This document shows, one piece after another, positions 8,809-16,641 of a stretch of 64,000 nt of DNA. Numbering within the stretch: position 1 is the first letter of the stretch; every line of letters begins with the position of its first letter. A model generated the notes under the pieces. The model worked only from the letters and a program-made list of their open reading frames with translations, was not told the DNA's origin and did not search any database. A program made the position numbers and the translations under genes. Origin of the DNA: Gynurincola endophyticus (lineage in GTDB: Bacteria > Bacteroidota > Bacteroidia > Chitinophagales > Chitinophagaceae); the NCBI RefSeq assembly GCF_003991195.1, contig NZ_RCWL01000002.1:310001-374000 (forward strand), in the 5' to 3' direction.

Positions 8809-9873
8809 TTAATTGTATTTACTGTTCACCTGACCGATCTGTTGCAATAACCATTCTTCAAATGGCAATGCTTCGTCAAGGAACTTTGTTTGAATAGGCA
8901 ATACTGCCCAATTCATGTTTACTGTGAATTTTTCTAACCGTACGGCATCTTTCTCCGTCGTCAGCATTAGTACATTTTCACCGAGTGATTGATACAAGGT
9001 ATGGAGTTGATCAATATCTTTTTGTTCAAATGCGTAATGATCCGGATAAGTTTTAGTACTCAATTTTACAGGATATTGTTTCAAATAGTGTTCCATCAGC
9101 GCCGGATTAGCAATTCCGGTCACCAGCAGCACTTCACGGTAATCTTCGATCCGGAGTTTCGACCTGGTTTTCATATGAATAGGTTCACGATATTCGATGG
9201 TACTAAAATATAAAGCCTGACCGGGTTTTACTTTTAATTTTTTTTGAATTTTTTGTTTTTGCAGTAATGTTAATGATGACGGACACTTGGTAACTACGAT
9301 CGCCTGCGCTCTGTTAGCAGCAGAAGGGAGGTCTCTCAGATTTCCAGTAGGCAACAAAAAGTCATCCGTATACAAATCATCATAAGTAGTCAGTACGATA
9401 TTGACAGCAGCTTTCACCCACCGGTGTTGATAAGCATCATCCAGGATGATCACTTCTGTTTGTGGTTTTTCTTCAATCAGCCTGCTAATCGCGGGTACCC
9501 TCTCTTCGCCTACTGCAAACACCAGATCGGGAAACTTGTTTAAGATCTGACGAGGTTCGTCACCAATTGTTTCGGCAGTTGTCTGTTGATCAGCCAAAAG
9601 AAATCCTTTTGTTTTTCTTCCATAGCCTCTGCTTACAATTGCCAGCCTGTAATAACTTTGTAAATGGCGTACCAACCATTCTACCATTGGTGTTTTTCCT
9701 GTTCCTCCGGCACTGATATTACCTACACAAATAACAGGACGGTCGAACGTAACTGAATGGAAAATGTTTTTATTGAAGAAGGTATGGCGTATTTTTAAAA
9801 TAAGGGCATAAATACCACTAACAGGTAGTAATAAAAAACGAATTGCTTTTATAACCGGGTGATTAAAATTCAT
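8809..9873 (-). CDS. lpxK: Tetraacyldisaccharide 4'-kinase (lipid A synthesis)
   Basis: A 354-residue inner-membrane-associated kinase that phosphorylates the 4' position of the lipid A disaccharide precursor. An N-terminal hydrophobic segment (about 11-26) anchors it. The P-loop GGTGKTP lies at about 56-62, and DDAYQH (145-150) matches the DDG/A-x-QH motif of LpxK, which contains the catalytic Asp. The start overlaps the end of the 5-formyl-THF cyclo-ligase gene by 11 bp, suggesting translational coupling, and the rnr start follows 6 bp after the stop. Confidence 0.94.
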   Translation of the reverse strand: MNFNHPVIKAIRFLLLPVSGIYALILKIRHTFFNKNIFHSVTFDRPVICVGNISAGGTGKTPMVEWLVRHLQSYYRLAIVSRGYGRKTKGFLLADQQTTAETIGDEPRQILNKFPDLVFAVGEERVPAISRLIEEKPQTEVIILDDAYQHRWVKAAVNIVLTTYDDLYTDDFLLPTGNLRDLPSAANRAQAIVVTKCPSSLTLLQKQKIQKKLKVKPGQALYFSTIEYREPIHMKTRSKLRIEDYREVLLVTGIANPALMEHYLKQYPVKLSTKTYPDHYAFEQKDIDQLHTLYQSLGENVLMLTTEKDAVRLEKFTVNMNWAVLPIQTKFLDEALPFEEWLLQQIGQVNSKYN

Positions 9874-10429
9874 AAATTCTTTCAGGCGTTATGCAATAGT
9901 TTAAAGGTACATCATAAATATGGATATCATCGATTTCCGGAACAGGAGCAAAGTGGCAGATACCAACTTTTAAAACATCCGGAGCACACTTTTCTAAAAA
10001 GCGGTCATAAAATCCTTTTCCATACCCTACGCGATAGCCTTTTTCATCAAATGCCAGTAATGGAATAATCATGGCTTTCAGTTGCCCGGGTGGAAAAACT
10101 GCAGCATTCAAAGGTTCTTGTATCCCCCAAACATTGGCTTCATAAATGGTATCTGCCTGAATCGTTAGTGCAACCATTTCTGTGGCACTGATTACTTTGG
10201 GATAACACTTCACCGGCAGATCTGCAGCAGTTGCCCATTTCTCTTCTAAAGCTATAGGAGAAAGTTCTCTTTTCGATAATAAAGGCTGATAACTTAAAAA
10301 ACTTTGAGGAGTAGTAATTTGCCAGTGGTGAATCTGCTGATTGACGAGTTGTTGAATTTCCAATGCTTCCGCCACACTATACCGGTTCCTTAATTGCTGA
10401 TATTCTTTTCGAATTTCACTCTTTACCAT
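9863..10429 (-). CDS. 5-formyltetrahydrofolate cyclo-ligase
   Basis: A 188-residue enzyme that uses ATP to convert 5-formyl-THF to 5,10-methenyl-THF. The N-terminus MVKSEIRKEYQQLR fits the family start; the C-terminal half has the hallmark GYGKGFYDRFL loop (nucleotide and substrate binding). A GTG six codons upstream (10447) would extend the protein, but the ATG at 10429 matches the usual family N-terminus. It overlaps lpxK by 11 bp. A 9-bp palindromic hairpin lies just upstream at 10456-10476. The gene is sometimes called fau or ygfA. Confidence 0.9.
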   Translation of the reverse strand: MVKSEIRKEYQQLRNRYSVAEALEIQQLVNQQIHHWQITTPQSFLSYQPLLSKRELSPIALEEKWATAADLPVKCYPKVISATEMVALTIQADTIYEANVWGIQEPLNAAVFPPGQLKAMIIPLLAFDEKGYRVGYGKGFYDRFLEKCAPDVLKVGICHFAPVPEIDDIHIYDVPLNYCITPERIYEF

Positions 10430-10455
10430 AAATATTCTTTCGTTCACCTGACTGG

Positions 10456-10476
10456 GTTATCTGAGTATCAGATAAC
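10456..10476. promoter_or_regulatory. Palindromic hairpin upstream of the cyclo-ligase gene
   Basis: GTTATCTGA and TCAGATAAC form a perfect 9-bp inverted repeat around a 3-base loop. There is no T-run on either strand, so it is not a standard terminator. It lies 26 bp before the chosen ATG and could be an operator or a leader hairpin; no regulator can be named. Confidence 0.4.
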
Positions 10477-10573
10477 GCTTACCGGACCAATCACGGCAGG
10501 TAATTGATCTACTCTAATATACGAAAAAAAATTGAAAAAACAAATGCTTACTTCCTAATTATTAATTCTTTAA

Positions 10574-11122
10574 TTAAGAATTGCCCGGTTCACTAAAGAA
10601 ACTAAAGATCGTAGTACCGTAGTTGCGTTCTTTTACAAACCATTCAAATTGCTGGTAATTATTACGGGGGGTATGTTCAAGTACAAAGATGCCTCCCTTT
10701 TTCAATAACTTTTTCTGTACTATAATGCGGGGTAATTCATCAATGGTCGTTAATGCATACGGAGGCCCTGCGAATATAAAGTCAAAAGTATCGTTACATT
10801 GTTCGAGAAACTTAAACACATCCATTTTTACCACCTGCAAATGTTGGATACCTAAACTCTCTGCAGTTTTTTTGATGAATGCGTGCATACTGGTATCTTT
10901 CTCAACAATGATTTGCTGAGTAGCTCCTCTTGAAGCCAGTTCATAACTGATACTTCCAGTTCCACCGAAAATGTCTAAAGTACTGATACCTTCAAAATCA
11001 ATCTGATGTTGAAGCATATTAAACAGTCCTTCTTTCGCTATATCCGTTGTTGGACGGGTATACGGCATTTTTGTGGGCGGATTAATCCGTCTGCCTCCAA
11101 ACTCTCCTCCAATTATACGCAT
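10574..11122 (-). CDS. rsmD: 16S rRNA (guanine(966)-N(2))-methyltransferase RsmD
   Basis: A 182-residue SAM-dependent methyltransferase of the RsmD family, which methylates G966 of 16S rRNA during small-subunit assembly. The N-terminus RIIGGEFGGRRI and the TRPTTD segment are family hallmarks; SAM motif I is LDIFGGTGS (49-57). Motif IV, normally [DN]PP[FY], reads GPPY here (Gly119-Tyr122): the acidic or Asn residue is a glycine (codon GGG). The start overlaps the end of the DUF3822 gene by 10 bp, a pairing seen in other Bacteroidota. A short palindrome follows the last codons. Confidence 0.92.
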   Translation of the reverse strand: MRIIGGEFGGRRINPPTKMPYTRPTTDIAKEGLFNMLQHQIDFEGISTLDIFGGTGSISYELASRGATQQIIVEKDTSMHAFIKKTAESLGIQHLQVVKMDVFKFLEQCNDTFDFIFAGPPYALTTIDELPRIIVQKKLLKKGGIFVLEHTPRNNYQQFEWFVKERNYGTTIFSFFSEPGNS

Positions 11123-11961
11123 GCCACTAAATTCAAATAATTTGTATAAAAATGAACGGAAGTGTTACTAAAAGCATCTCCCAGACTCCAGCCTCCTATT
11201 AATGCAGCCGGTTGTACATTTGCAAAATACTTTTGCAGATTCGGAGCTACATCTTCCACGAATTTGTTCTTTCCGCACCAACGCAAGTCAATATTTCCGG
11301 GATGTAAATCCAGTTGTTTTACAATCAGTTGTAAATAATATATCATATCCTCGAGGGTTTCTATCGGATATTGTTGCAACAACTGCAGTGCTTCATTATT
11401 CCAAACCCCTACCATCATTGAATCGTCTTTTAACGTTAGTTCAATCTGGCAAGGTAATGTTGCAGCAACACTTCTGTTTTCAAGCAACAGGGTATGTAAG
11501 TGCCAGTATTTACCTGATCCGAATTGTTGCTGTAACAGTGTATGGATCTCTCTTGGAATACGGTATACGTTGTACATTTTCCCTTTCATCACTTTTTCGC
11601 TTAACAGCAACCCTTTTTCCACATCGCCATATAAGAGCTCTGTGGCTGGTTTATTCAACGAAGTATTAAAGAGCTCTTCAGGTATTAAACCGGAAGAGGG
11701 ATAATCGTATATTACAAAAGACTTTTGAAAGGTTTGCTTTAAGTTACTGTCTGTCTCCAATATATCTTTCAGGTTTTCTTCAATGGTTTTATCAGGAAAG
11801 AAGTCTAGCTGATACTGTTTCAACAACGCCACTTTTTTCTCTTCCGCATTGAAAACTATATAAGTAATGAATCTTGGAGCAACCACTGTAAGCAATTGTT
11901 GAAGCGAAGGAGTTTCTAACAATTGCTCATTTGAAATGATATCGTAATTAGGTGTTAACAT
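11113..11961 (-). CDS. DUF3822 family protein
   Basis: A 282-residue cytoplasmic protein with no signal peptide or membrane segment. The sequence and its position directly upstream of, and overlapping, rsmD match the DUF3822 family of Bacteroidota. These proteins are thought to have an actin-like ATPase (ASKHA) fold, judging from family descriptions; I cannot confirm nucleotide motifs by eye. The 10-bp overlap with rsmD suggests coupled translation, but no function in rRNA modification has been shown to my knowledge. Confidence 0.7.
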   Translation of the reverse strand: MLTPNYDIISNEQLLETPSLQQLLTVVAPRFITYIVFNAEEKKVALLKQYQLDFFPDKTIEENLKDILETDSNLKQTFQKSFVIYDYPSSGLIPEELFNTSLNKPATELLYGDVEKGLLLSEKVMKGKMYNVYRIPREIHTLLQQQFGSGKYWHLHTLLLENRSVAATLPCQIELTLKDDSMMVGVWNNEALQLLQQYPIETLEDMIYYLQLIVKQLDLHPGNIDLRWCGKNKFVEDVAPNLQKYFANVQPAALIGGWSLGDAFSNTSVHFYTNYLNLVACV

Positions 11962-12075
11962 AATCTAATAATACCTGCAATGATACTATAAATTATAGAA
12001 TTCTTCGTCGTTTTAGGAGTCTAAGGCTGATTTTTTTCATATTATAACAACCTTTCACGCGTAATTTTGTCTAAT

Positions 12076-12083
12076 TATATTTG
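12076..12083 (+). promoter_or_regulatory. -7 element of the MATE gene promoter
   Basis: TATATTTG matches the Bacteroidota -7 consensus TAnnTTTG exactly and lies 14 bp before the ATG at 12098. No good -33 TTTG is seen at the usual distance. Confidence 0.6.
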
Positions 12084-12097
12084 TAACATTGCGCATT

Positions 12098-13465
12098 ATG
12101 AGTAGCGGAACTATTGATCAGGGAAGTAGTTTAAAACTTGACATTAACTACAAGAGTATTATAAAGATAGCGTTGCCGATTAGTTTGGCGATGCTGGTAC
12201 CTCAATTAAACTTTGTAATCAACAATATTTTTCTGGGGAGGTTGGGCGAAACAGAGCTGGCCATTGCCGGTATTACCGGTGTTTATTATCTGATTTTCGG
12301 ATCGGTGGGATATGCGCTGAATAACGGTTTGCAGGCGCTTTTTGCACGCAGGGCGGGTTCCAGTCAGGCGAATGCTATCAGCAGCATTTTTCTTCAGGGT
12401 ACTTATGTAGCATTTTTTATTGCTGCGATCGCTTTCTTGTGTACCTATCTGGTAATGCCCCCGATTTTTCATTGGATTTTGAAAGATCCGGAGTTAAGCG
12501 ACAAAGCCATTTCGTTTTTAAAAATTCGTATCTGGGGTTTACCATTTCTCTACCTTTTTCAGATACGCAATGCGCTTTTTGTAGGTATCAATCAAAGTAA
12601 ATGGCTGATCTGGGGAACCACAGCCGAAACAGTGATCAATATCATTTTTGATTATGCTTTAATTTACGGAAAGTTCGGGTTACCTGAATTAGGTTTCAAT
12701 GGAGCTGCCTATGCTTCTATTCTCGCTGAATTTTCAGGGTTCCTGATGTTACATATTGTAATGATCAGAAAGGATATTCAGAAGAACTTCCGCATTAAAA
12801 ATTTCGGCAGGTTTGAAAAAGCAACCACCTTTATTGTGCTAAGTATCTCTGCGCCGTTGATTTTTCAGCATGCCATCAGTATTATTACCTGGGAATACTT
12901 TTATATTCTGATTGCCCGGAATAATTCAGTTGCCGAACTGGCGGCTTCCAATACCATGAGGAATATGTTCGGCGTATTCGGGGTTATTTCCTGGGCATTC
13001 GCCGCCACCTGTAACACGATGGTAAGTAATATAATCGGGCAAGGCCGGCAGGATGAAGTATTCCGTATTCCGGTGATGATCGCCAGAATGAGTTTCGGGG
13101 TTATTACAGTGCTTGTATTATTCCTGAACTTATTTCCTGAATTCATATTGAGTATATACGGACAAGATGCGCAGTTCATGGAAGTGGCCATTCCGATTCT
13201 AAGAGTGGTTACATTGGCGATCTGGGCAATGTCGATCGGTACGGTTTGGTTATTTAGTGTAACCGGTACCGGTAATTCAAAAGTGAACTTGCTGATTGAA
13301 GTAATCGCCGTAATATTTTATGTTGTATTCTCCTACATTGTTTTAGAAAAGATGCAACTACCGGCGTATATCGGCTGGAGCGTTGAGTGGGGATATTGGT
13401 TAATTATGTGCGGTTGTTCTTACTGGTACATGAAGAGCGGAAGATGGAAAAATAAAGTTATTTAA
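12098..13465 (+). CDS. MATE-family multidrug/metabolite efflux transporter
   Basis: A 455-residue inner-membrane protein with about 12 hydrophobic helices and the internal two-fold layout of MATE exporters, which expel organic cations or drugs using Na+ or H+. The N-terminal SLAMLVPQLNFVINNIFLG and GETELAIAGITG segments are typical of helix 1-2 in the family. A TTG nine bases upstream is in frame, but the -7 element ends at 12083, placing the likely RNA start at about 12090, after the TTG, so the ATG at 12098 was chosen. The 3' end overlaps the convergent folB gene by 8 bp. The substrate is unknown. Confidence 0.92.
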   Translation: MSSGTIDQGSSLKLDINYKSIIKIALPISLAMLVPQLNFVINNIFLGRLGETELAIAGITGVYYLIFGSVGYALNNGLQALFARRAGSSQANAISSIFLQGTYVAFFIAAIAFLCTYLVMPPIFHWILKDPELSDKAISFLKIRIWGLPFLYLFQIRNALFVGINQSKWLIWGTTAETVINIIFDYALIYGKFGLPELGFNGAAYASILAEFSGFLMLHIVMIRKDIQKNFRIKNFGRFEKATTFIVLSISAPLIFQHAISIITWEYFYILIARNNSVAELAASNTMRNMFGVFGVISWAFAATCNTMVSNIIGQGRQDEVFRIPVMIARMSFGVITVLVLFLNLFPEFILSIYGQDAQFMEVAIPILRVVTLAIWAMSIGTVWLFSVTGTGNSKVNLLIEVIAVIFYVVFSYIVLEKMQLPAYIGWSVEWGYWLIMCGCSYWYMKSGRWKNKVI

Positions 13466-13820
13466 CCTGATAAGATTCAGATAAACACACACCGAGTTTT
13501 CCCTTGAATTGAGGAATGGGCGGGCTGCATTTATAAATGCTCAACTCCAATCCTTTCATTTGAGGGAAAATTTCTTTTAATGCGGCTTCTATCCGTTGCA
13601 ATACGGTTTCTAATAACGGAGTGGGCTGTTTCATAAACTTCGCTATACATTCGTACGCCTGTACATAATTGTATGTCTGATCTAATCTGACCACCGGTTC
13701 TGAAGGAGTATCAAAATGCATTTTACAATCTACCTCATAGGTACTCCCTATCAGTTCTTCTCCGGCATATAAACCGTGAAAAGCATGAAACTGCAAATCT
13801 TTTAAATGGATCGTCATCAA
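13458..13820 (-). CDS. folB: Dihydroneopterin aldolase
   Basis: A 120-residue enzyme of tetrahydrofolate synthesis that cleaves 7,8-dihydroneopterin to 6-hydroxymethyl-dihydropterin and glycolaldehyde. The sequence LKDLQFHAFHGLYAGEELIG at the N-terminus contains the conserved FHGxxxxE active-site region, and the family's C-terminal KP-like segment appears as YKCSPPIPQF. The length is normal. It ends inside the last codons of the convergent MATE gene (8-bp overlap). A 92-bp repeat-like element lies directly upstream. Confidence 0.92.
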   Translation of the reverse strand: MMTIHLKDLQFHAFHGLYAGEELIGSTYEVDCKMHFDTPSEPVVRLDQTYNYVQAYECIAKFMKQPTPLLETVLQRIEAALKEIFPQMKGLELSIYKCSPPIPQFKGKLGVCLSESYQVK

Positions 13821-13850
13821 TTTTTTAAATTTTTAAACCATTAAGAGCAT

Positions 13851-13942
13851 GAGAATGAAAAATGAAGAATGAAGAATTAAAAACGGTCAACTCTATTCAG
13901 GGAATTTCACTACCTCAATTCTTCATTCTCAATTCTCAATTT
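13851..13942. repeat. Copy A of a dispersed AT-rich element with inverted ends
   Basis: About 92 bp starting gagaatgaaa and ending with attctcaattctcaattt. The ends are imperfect inverted repeats (gaatgaagaatt against aattcttcattc). A similar arrangement recurs at 49535-49660 and, as a one-ended copy, at 58090-58154. No coding capacity. Confidence 0.5.
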
Positions 13943-13975
13943 AAAAAAAGCTGCTTCTTGAAAGAAACAGCTTTA
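13943..13975 (-). terminator. Terminator downstream of trxB
   Basis: Stem aaagctg/cagcttt with further partial pairing inside, followed on the minus strand by a run of seven T. It lies 50 bp after the trxB stop. Confidence 0.75.
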
Positions 13976-14024
13976 TATAAAAATTTAATCACTCTTCACT
14001 TTTAATTTTCCCTTCTTAATTACC

Positions 14025-14966
14025 TTAAACGATGTTATTCACCGACAGATATCTCTCAGCGTCCAGGGCAGCCATACAACCGCTACCGGCAGCTGTAATA
14101 GCCTGGCGATAGATTTTATCCTGTACATCACCGGCAGCAAAGATACCTTCCATATTTGTTTTGCTGGTACCCGGTTGGGTAAGGATGTATCCAGCTTCAT
14201 CCATATTGATCCATGGTTTGAAGATATCCGAATTCGGCTGGTGGCCGATTGCTACGAAGAAACCACTGATCGGAATTTCTTGTTTTTCACCGGTTAAGAT
14301 ATTTCTGATACGTACTCCTTCTGTTCTTTTCTCTCCTAATACCTCATCGGTTTCAGTATTCCAGTAAACTTTAATATTCGGGGTAGCCAGTACGCGATCC
14401 TGCATTACTTTAGAAGCACGCATATGGTCTTTTCTTACAAACATATGTACATTGGTACAAAGTTTTGACAGGTATAAAGCTTCTTCAGCTGCAGTATCAC
14501 CAGCTCCTACAATAGCCACTTCTTTACCTTTAAAGAAGAACCCATCACAAACGGCACAGGCACTTACACCAAACCCGTTTAAACGTTGTTCACTTTCCAG
14601 GCCTAACCATTTAGCAGAAGCACCGGTACTGATAATTACAGCATCAGCTTCTATCAGATGATCTTCGTCTATCCAAACCTTATAAGGTTTTTGTGAGAAG
14701 TCTACTTTCGTAGCCAGTCCCCAACGAATATCGGCACCCATTCTTTTAGCTTGTTTTTCTAAATCCTGCATCATGTCTGGCCCTTGTACTCCATCCGGAT
14801 AACCGGGGTAATTCTCCACCTCTGTAGTAATCGTCAATTGTCCTCCGGGTTGTAATCCTTGGTAAAGCACGGGTTTCATATTAGCACGAGCTGCATAAAT
14901 AGCGGCTGTATAACCAGCAGGACCAGATCCAATAATTAAACAATGTATTCTTTCACTTTCCATCAT
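14025..14966 (-). CDS. trxB: Thioredoxin-disulfide reductase
   Basis: A 313-residue cytoplasmic flavoenzyme that uses NADPH to reduce thioredoxin. The FAD-binding GSGPAG lies at 13-18, the redox-active pair Cys137-Cys140 in CAVC, the NADPH-binding IVGAGDTAAEEA at about 150-161, and the C-terminal FAD motif GIFAAGDVQD near 275. All catalytic residues are present and the length is normal. Two adjacent ATG codons are available; the first was used. An exact -7 promoter element lies 16 bp upstream, and a terminator follows the gene. Confidence 0.96.
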   Translation of the reverse strand: MMESERIHCLIIGSGPAGYTAAIYAARANMKPVLYQGLQPGGQLTITTEVENYPGYPDGVQGPDMMQDLEKQAKRMGADIRWGLATKVDFSQKPYKVWIDEDHLIEADAVIISTGASAKWLGLESEQRLNGFGVSACAVCDGFFFKGKEVAIVGAGDTAAEEALYLSKLCTNVHMFVRKDHMRASKVMQDRVLATPNIKVYWNTETDEVLGEKRTEGVRIRNILTGEKQEIPISGFFVAIGHQPNSDIFKPWINMDEAGYILTQPGTSKTNMEGIFAAGDVQDKIYRQAITAAGSGCMAALDAERYLSVNNIV

Positions 14967-14982
14967 AATCTTTTGTATCCTA

Positions 14983-14990
14983 CAAATATA
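14983..14990 (-). promoter_or_regulatory. -7 element of the trxB promoter
   Basis: TATATTTG on the minus strand, an exact match to TAnnTTTG, 16 bp before the trxB ATG. The -33 region is not clear. Confidence 0.6.
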
Positions 14991-15104
14991 GCGAACTAAT
15001 TCTTAAAATAATGTTGTCGTCAGTGTTGTGTACCCTTGCTGTGAACAAGTTGTGTACTACAGGCTGGTGTAACCATATACAGATTTGAGTAACACCGACC
15101 TGTA

Positions 15105-15132
15105 TAAAAAAGCCCCCAACAATGTTGGGGGC
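15105..15132 (-). terminator. Terminator of rpoD
   Basis: Perfect 9-bp GC-rich stem gcccccaac/gttgggggc with a 3-base loop, followed on the minus strand by six T, starting 26 bp after the rpoD stop. Confidence 0.92.
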
Positions 15133-15157
15133 AAAAGCGTAAATAATTTGATACTTA

Positions 15158-16015
15158 CTAACCCAAATATGCTTTTAATGCACTGCTGTAACGTGCTTTT
15201 TGTAAACGTTTAATAGCTCTTTCTTTGATCTGACGGATACGTTCTTTAGTAAGATCGTATTTCTGACCAATTTGTTCGATGGTAACTCCATTTTCTCCGT
15301 CTAATCCGAAATAAGCATTTACGATCTCAGCTTCTCTTGGAGAAAGAGATTTCAATACTCTGCGAATTTCATTCCGTAGAGAGTCTTTCATTACATCATC
15401 GTCTGTATCATCACCACCTTCGAGTAAGTCGCCCATAGCTACATCTTCAGCTTCGTGTACCGGAGCGTCTAATGAAGTATGTCGGGTATTACTTTGGAAA
15501 ATATTATTGATTTCAGTTTCACTCATCTCTAATAACTCAGCCAGCTCTTCAGTAGAAGGTTCACGCTCATGTTCTTGTTCAAAAGCCATGTACGCTTTGT
15601 TTGCTTTGTTATAAGTTCCGATTTTGTTTTGTGGAAGACGTACTAATCTACCTTGTTCAGCTAAAGCCTGTAAAATAGACTGACGGATCCACCAAACTGC
15701 GTAAGAGATAAATTTAAAACCTTTCGTTTCGTCGAAACGTTGAGCGGCTTTAATTAAGCCCAGGTTACCTTCATTAATCAAATCACTCAAAGATAAACCC
15801 TGGTGCTGATACTGCTTTGCAACAGATACCACGAACCTCAGGTTCGCCTGAACCAGTTTATCAAGCGCTTTCTGATTCCCCATTTTAATCTTTTGCGCCA
15901 GAACCGTTTCCTCTTCAGGGGTAATCATCGGAATTTTCGAGATTTCCTGCAAGTATTTTTCAACTGCCTGGGAATCACGATTAGTAATCTGTGTGGCTAT
16001 TTTTAGCTGTCTCAT
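15158..16015 (-). CDS. rpoD: Primary RNA polymerase sigma factor, Bacteroidota short type
   Basis: A 285-residue sigma-70 factor that directs RNA polymerase to housekeeping promoters. Region 1.2 is near residues 12-45, region 2 contains NLGLIKAAQRFD and the Trp-rich YAVWWIRQ melting/-10 segment, region 3 follows, and region 4.2 carries the helix-turn-helix IGQKYDLTKERIRQI near the C-terminus. It lacks region 1.1, as is usual in Bacteroidota, where this factor recognises the TTTG/TAnnTTTG promoters that occur throughout the window. A long upstream noncoding region and its own strong terminator suggest a single-gene transcript. Confidence 0.96.
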   Translation of the reverse strand: MRQLKIATQITNRDSQAVEKYLQEISKIPMITPEEETVLAQKIKMGNQKALDKLVQANLRFVVSVAKQYQHQGLSLSDLINEGNLGLIKAAQRFDETKGFKFISYAVWWIRQSILQALAEQGRLVRLPQNKIGTYNKANKAYMAFEQEHEREPSTEELAELLEMSETEINNIFQSNTRHTSLDAPVHEAEDVAMGDLLEGGDDTDDDVMKDSLRNEIRRVLKSLSPREAEIVNAYFGLDGENGVTIEQIGQKYDLTKERIRQIKERAIKRLQKARYSSALKAYLG

Positions 16016-16105
16016 ATCGCTTTTTAAAAATTTCTGTTCTACCAGGTGTGTCTTCTACAAGAAAAACAATATCAGCTTTTTGTACCTTTCCAATAGAACT
16101 ATTTG

Positions 16106-16113
16106 CAAAAGTA
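16106..16113 (-). promoter_or_regulatory. rpoD: -7 element of a candidate rpoD promoter
   Basis: TACTTTTG on the minus strand, an exact TAnnTTTG match, about 90 bp before the rpoD start codon. No convincing -33 is seen. Confidence 0.45.
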
Positions 16114-16600
16114 TAACGGATATTTGATAACTCATAGAAATTAGGCGAAAAATACTACATAAATCTTCATCCTTTAGTTCATTATTAACAAAAAAAAGTT
16201 GGTTTCAGCGTATTTTTACCTTTTTTGGCCATTTGCAACCGGTAGTGTTCCTATTAAAGACGTATAGTATCCTGCAAATGGTTGTCTACCTTTATATAAT
16301 AAACACTTAAATCTGCTAAAAAGTTAGTGCCAATAATAAATTTTTAACATTTTTCTGTTTTTCCTTAGTTTTTGGAGCTGATTTTTATCCGTCTTAACTT
16401 CAACAAAAATTCGTACTAAAAGGTTCGCAGGCGGGTTTATTATAAAAAATTGTTACAATCAACAGAGCAACAATGCTTCATCTTCTTTTGCAGTTGATAG
16501 CAATAGTTTCTTCTGACAATTACTATTGTGTAATGGAATACGGGTAGTATTATCCACTAACGAATGTTGGCAAGTGGCTTTGCGGGAGATATTTATATAT

Positions 16601-16634
16601 AAAAAATTATCCCTCGAACCAGGTTGAGGGATAA
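16601..16634 (-). terminator. Terminator of purM
   Basis: Perfect 9-bp stem ttatccctc/gagggataa (16607-16615 with 16626-16634), 10-base loop, and six T on the minus strand, immediately after the purM stop. Confidence 0.88.
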
Positions 16635-16641
16635 TAAGATT

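Larger units (their letters stand above)
16016..16641. other. Long intergenic region between purM and rpoD
   Basis: About 626 bp without a plausible protein. It contains the rpoD -7 element (16106-16113) near the right side of the rpoD leader and the purM terminator at the far end. In the middle, ccatttgca (16229-16237) pairs with tgcaaatgg (16273-16281), with alternative pairing ggtag/ctacc nearby, so a structured RNA or a long rpoD leader is possible. Nothing in it matches a known RNA class that I recognise. Confidence 0.5.
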
